Shown: one piece after another, positions 61,605-64,000 of the stretch
Layout: the number at the start of each line of letters is the position of its first letter
Position numbering within the stretch: position 1 is the first letter of the stretch
Origin: Lycocorax pyrrhopterus obiensis
Lineage: Eukaryota > Chordata > Aves > Passeriformes > Paradisaeidae
Direction: 5' to 3'
Assembly: GCA_014706295.1 (NCBI GenBank)
Contig: JACSVZ010000002.1
Span: 133,061,431-133,125,430 of the forward strand
Length of the DNA stretch: 64,000 nt
Notes under the pieces: generated by a model
The model's database searches: none
What the model saw: the letters and a program-made list of their open reading frames with translations, nothing else
What the model was told of the DNA's origin: nothing
Position numbers and translations under genes: made by a program

Positions 61605-64000
61605 ATCAGTCAAAATAACCCGTGGCTGCAAGAAGTTTACAAAACTGTAACATTGTTTTGACTTACTTGCATGGGAAAGACAGAACTCTCACAAAAATGC
61701 TGCAGAGAGCTGAAGAAATTCTCTGCTGGAGTTTTTTCAGCATCTATACATGTCTAAAGTTCTCTTAGAAAAATTCTTGGATCCTGGTTAATCTTAGAAT
61801 CAAAGAATCACAACTTGGAATAATTTTTTTGCTTCAGTGACTTGAGAGACTAGTCTTCATAAGAGGAAGGCATACCACAAATCTTATAATATTTCTAATG
61901 TTAGTGTTCTTTACAGTCAGTAAGTTCACCTTCTACAATTCCCACTCATTATAGTCCCCTCTTCCTAAAGAATTATTGAAATTAGATAGTACAGTTCTGT
62001 AGCTTGATACCTACATTGAGAAGGTAGACAATTTTTTATTTCAGATGTACATGAAATACTTGAAATAAATCTTTAGTTCTTCTCTCTTAACCTTGACTAT
62101 AGAACAAAAAAAGTATAACAAGCTACTCCTAAGTGACCCATTATAATAATTTTCAGCTTGGCTAGTGTTGGTTGCTCATCTTGAATGGATATTTTCACTG
62201 TTCTAGTAGATACCATATCCACTGGGAATGAAAGCTTTTCTTCAAATAAGACAAAAAGTCTCATTCAGATTTTCTACAAATTCCCTGACTACTGCAAGAA
62301 GTCCTTTCCTCTTGGAAAGTAAATTAGGAGTGCCAGCTCTCCTGATCCATCGTGCCAACTTTTCAGTCATTTCTGTGAGAAATTTGATCTCTACAATGTA
62401 TTAACTTTTTGTTGCTTCTTTGAACTTGGCCAACAAACTGGGTCAATTAACATAAATGGCAAAAGAGGCTGGACATCTGGGGAATGACACCAAATTCATT
62501 TTCCATAACTTCGAAGTAACCAGATGGCAAATGATTCAAAGGCCTATCTTCAAGAACCAGCTGTATAGTCCACTTACCAGTACGGTGTTAGAAGTCAGCC
62601 TTTACAGTAAGAAATTACACCTGCAACTTTGCCAATGACCTTGCATTAAAAAAAAAAAGGTTAAAATAAGAATTGTCACACTACAGGAAATTTATAAGGA
62701 GCTTATCTGTAAATGAGGTATAGGCTATCAACAGTTAATTATATAAAGATAGCACTTAACAAGAAACAGGGTACACATCTTACCTATGCAGGCTGTATAT
62801 TCAAAACAGATTAATGTTAATTAAATGGTCCGTCAAGCTGGAGTGTGCAAAATCGATGAGCACTGACAGCAGTATAATAGAGATAAATCTAAGACACTGT
62901 CAACTATAGAAGGAAAAGTTTAGACATTACACATAAGCTATGGCATCCAAATTTTGATTGGGACCTCCTTACAGATTCAATGTTTACTTTGGGTGGGTTT
63001 TAGGGTCAGTTCACAGTATAGGGGGAGACCAGCTTTTAATGTTAGTGGCTTTTGGACTGAGATAAAAACAAGTCATCTCTACCAATCTCACATATTTAGG
63101 CTGAATTCCCCTCACTGCACAGAAGGTAGATGAAGCATGACTTTTAGAAAGAGATCTAAATCTCATGCAAAAGCTTTCTGCTGAACATTTACACTAAAGT
63201 CAAAGTGACATTTGACTAAGCAACATCCATCACTTGGTAATTCATTTCAGCTCTCTTTGCAGAATATGCAAATTTAATTACCACAGTTTTTATGGCATAG
63301 CAGTGTTCCTAAAGAAGGGATTTTGGTCCTTCTGAAACTTCCCCTCCCTGGTCTTTGTACTAGAAATACACTAAAATGACTTACAGTTCTGAAACAAAGC
63401 GAAGTTTTAAATCAAAATGTCATGGAATATTAACTCCGTATTTCATGAAATGCAAGTATTTTACTTGTTTCAATTTAATACCAGCCTGACCTAGATGTAT
63501 TATCTAACAACCTCATCTCTTTTTCCTCAGAAGACCTTCTTGATAGCAGGATGTCAAAACAAAAAGGGAACAAAGTACAGTTGATAAGCCTCTTCCTATC
63601 CAACATCTTTCTGTAGCAACCCTGTGCCAAGCATAGCACTGTGACATAAAGAGAGACCAGAGCATCCCTTGATCATATACTGAGATAGCTACATGACAGA
63701 ATGAAGAGAAATACATTAGCTATACTTAACATGTATTTTTAGTTTCTTTTCTTCCCTTGACACTTTCCAGCCAGGAATCACTTTGGAGAACTGCAGGAAC
63801 ACAAACATCTCTGAAAGACTTTTCTCTGTCTACTCTATAATTCAGGTTCAGAAACTTTCCACTTTGAATGAATGAATGACTACCATGGGACCATCACACA
63901 GATATTTTCTCTTCAAACATTACAAGTACTAAAATGAGCTTTGCCTGGTTTCTACAACTTGTTAGTCACTTCTGTTATACTTCTCTAGAAAGGTGCAAGC
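61605..64000. other. Intergenic DNA at the right end
   Basis: AT-rich sequence with no recognisable gene, RNA or transposon. ATAGAATC-like words near 61796 are too short to call CR1. Confidence 0.7.

Overview
This is vertebrate nuclear DNA, almost certainly from a bird and probably a songbird (Passeriformes). It is AT-rich, gene-poor and intron-like, and every long open frame but one is unconvincing. It carries CR1 LINE 3' ends with their typical tail, several avian-type endogenous retrovirus LTRs, and one short SINE made of a tRNA-Ile-like head joined to a CR1-like tail, an arrangement known from passerines. There are no operons, ribosome binding sites, CRISPR arrays or other prokaryotic features.

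The only protein-coding gene I can support is the 5' end of LRP12 (LDL receptor-related protein 12) on the minus strand. Coding exon 1 (32326-32404) encodes the start methionine and signal peptide inside a strong CpG island (about 31740-33010). Coding exon 2 (3094-3150) is a 57-nt exon encoding the first residues of the mature protein. Both junctions are phase 1, and the joined reading frame matches the start of human LRP12 as I remember it. Intron 1 is 29,175 bp. The CUB and LDLa domains, the membrane segment and the cytoplasmic tail lie beyond position 1, outside this window.

Layout: 1-3093 is the start of intron 2. 3094-3150 is exon 2. 3151-32325 is intron 1, with three CR1 fragments and one solo LTR, all antisense to the gene. 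32326-32404 is the coding part of exon 1. 32405-about 33010 holds the 5' UTR and promoter. From there to 64000 is intergenic DNA upstream of LRP12; in human the next gene in this direction is ZFPM2, and none of its exons is visible here. This upstream half holds most of the retroelements: two CR1 copies, the tRNA-derived SINE, a 1.3-kb solo LTR with a perfect 5-bp target duplication, a 0.64-kb LTR, a truncated LTR related to the one in intron 1, two related 1-kb LTRs in opposite orientation, and a compact 222-bp LTR.

I found no undescribed biological system. The items most worth a second look are the GC-rich 5' UTR with a 23-bp duplication at the place where human LRP12 carries its disease-linked CGG repeat, the symmetric 57-nt cassette exon, the promoter-like solo LTR about 13 kb upstream of the gene, and the tRNA-derived SINE as a lineage marker.
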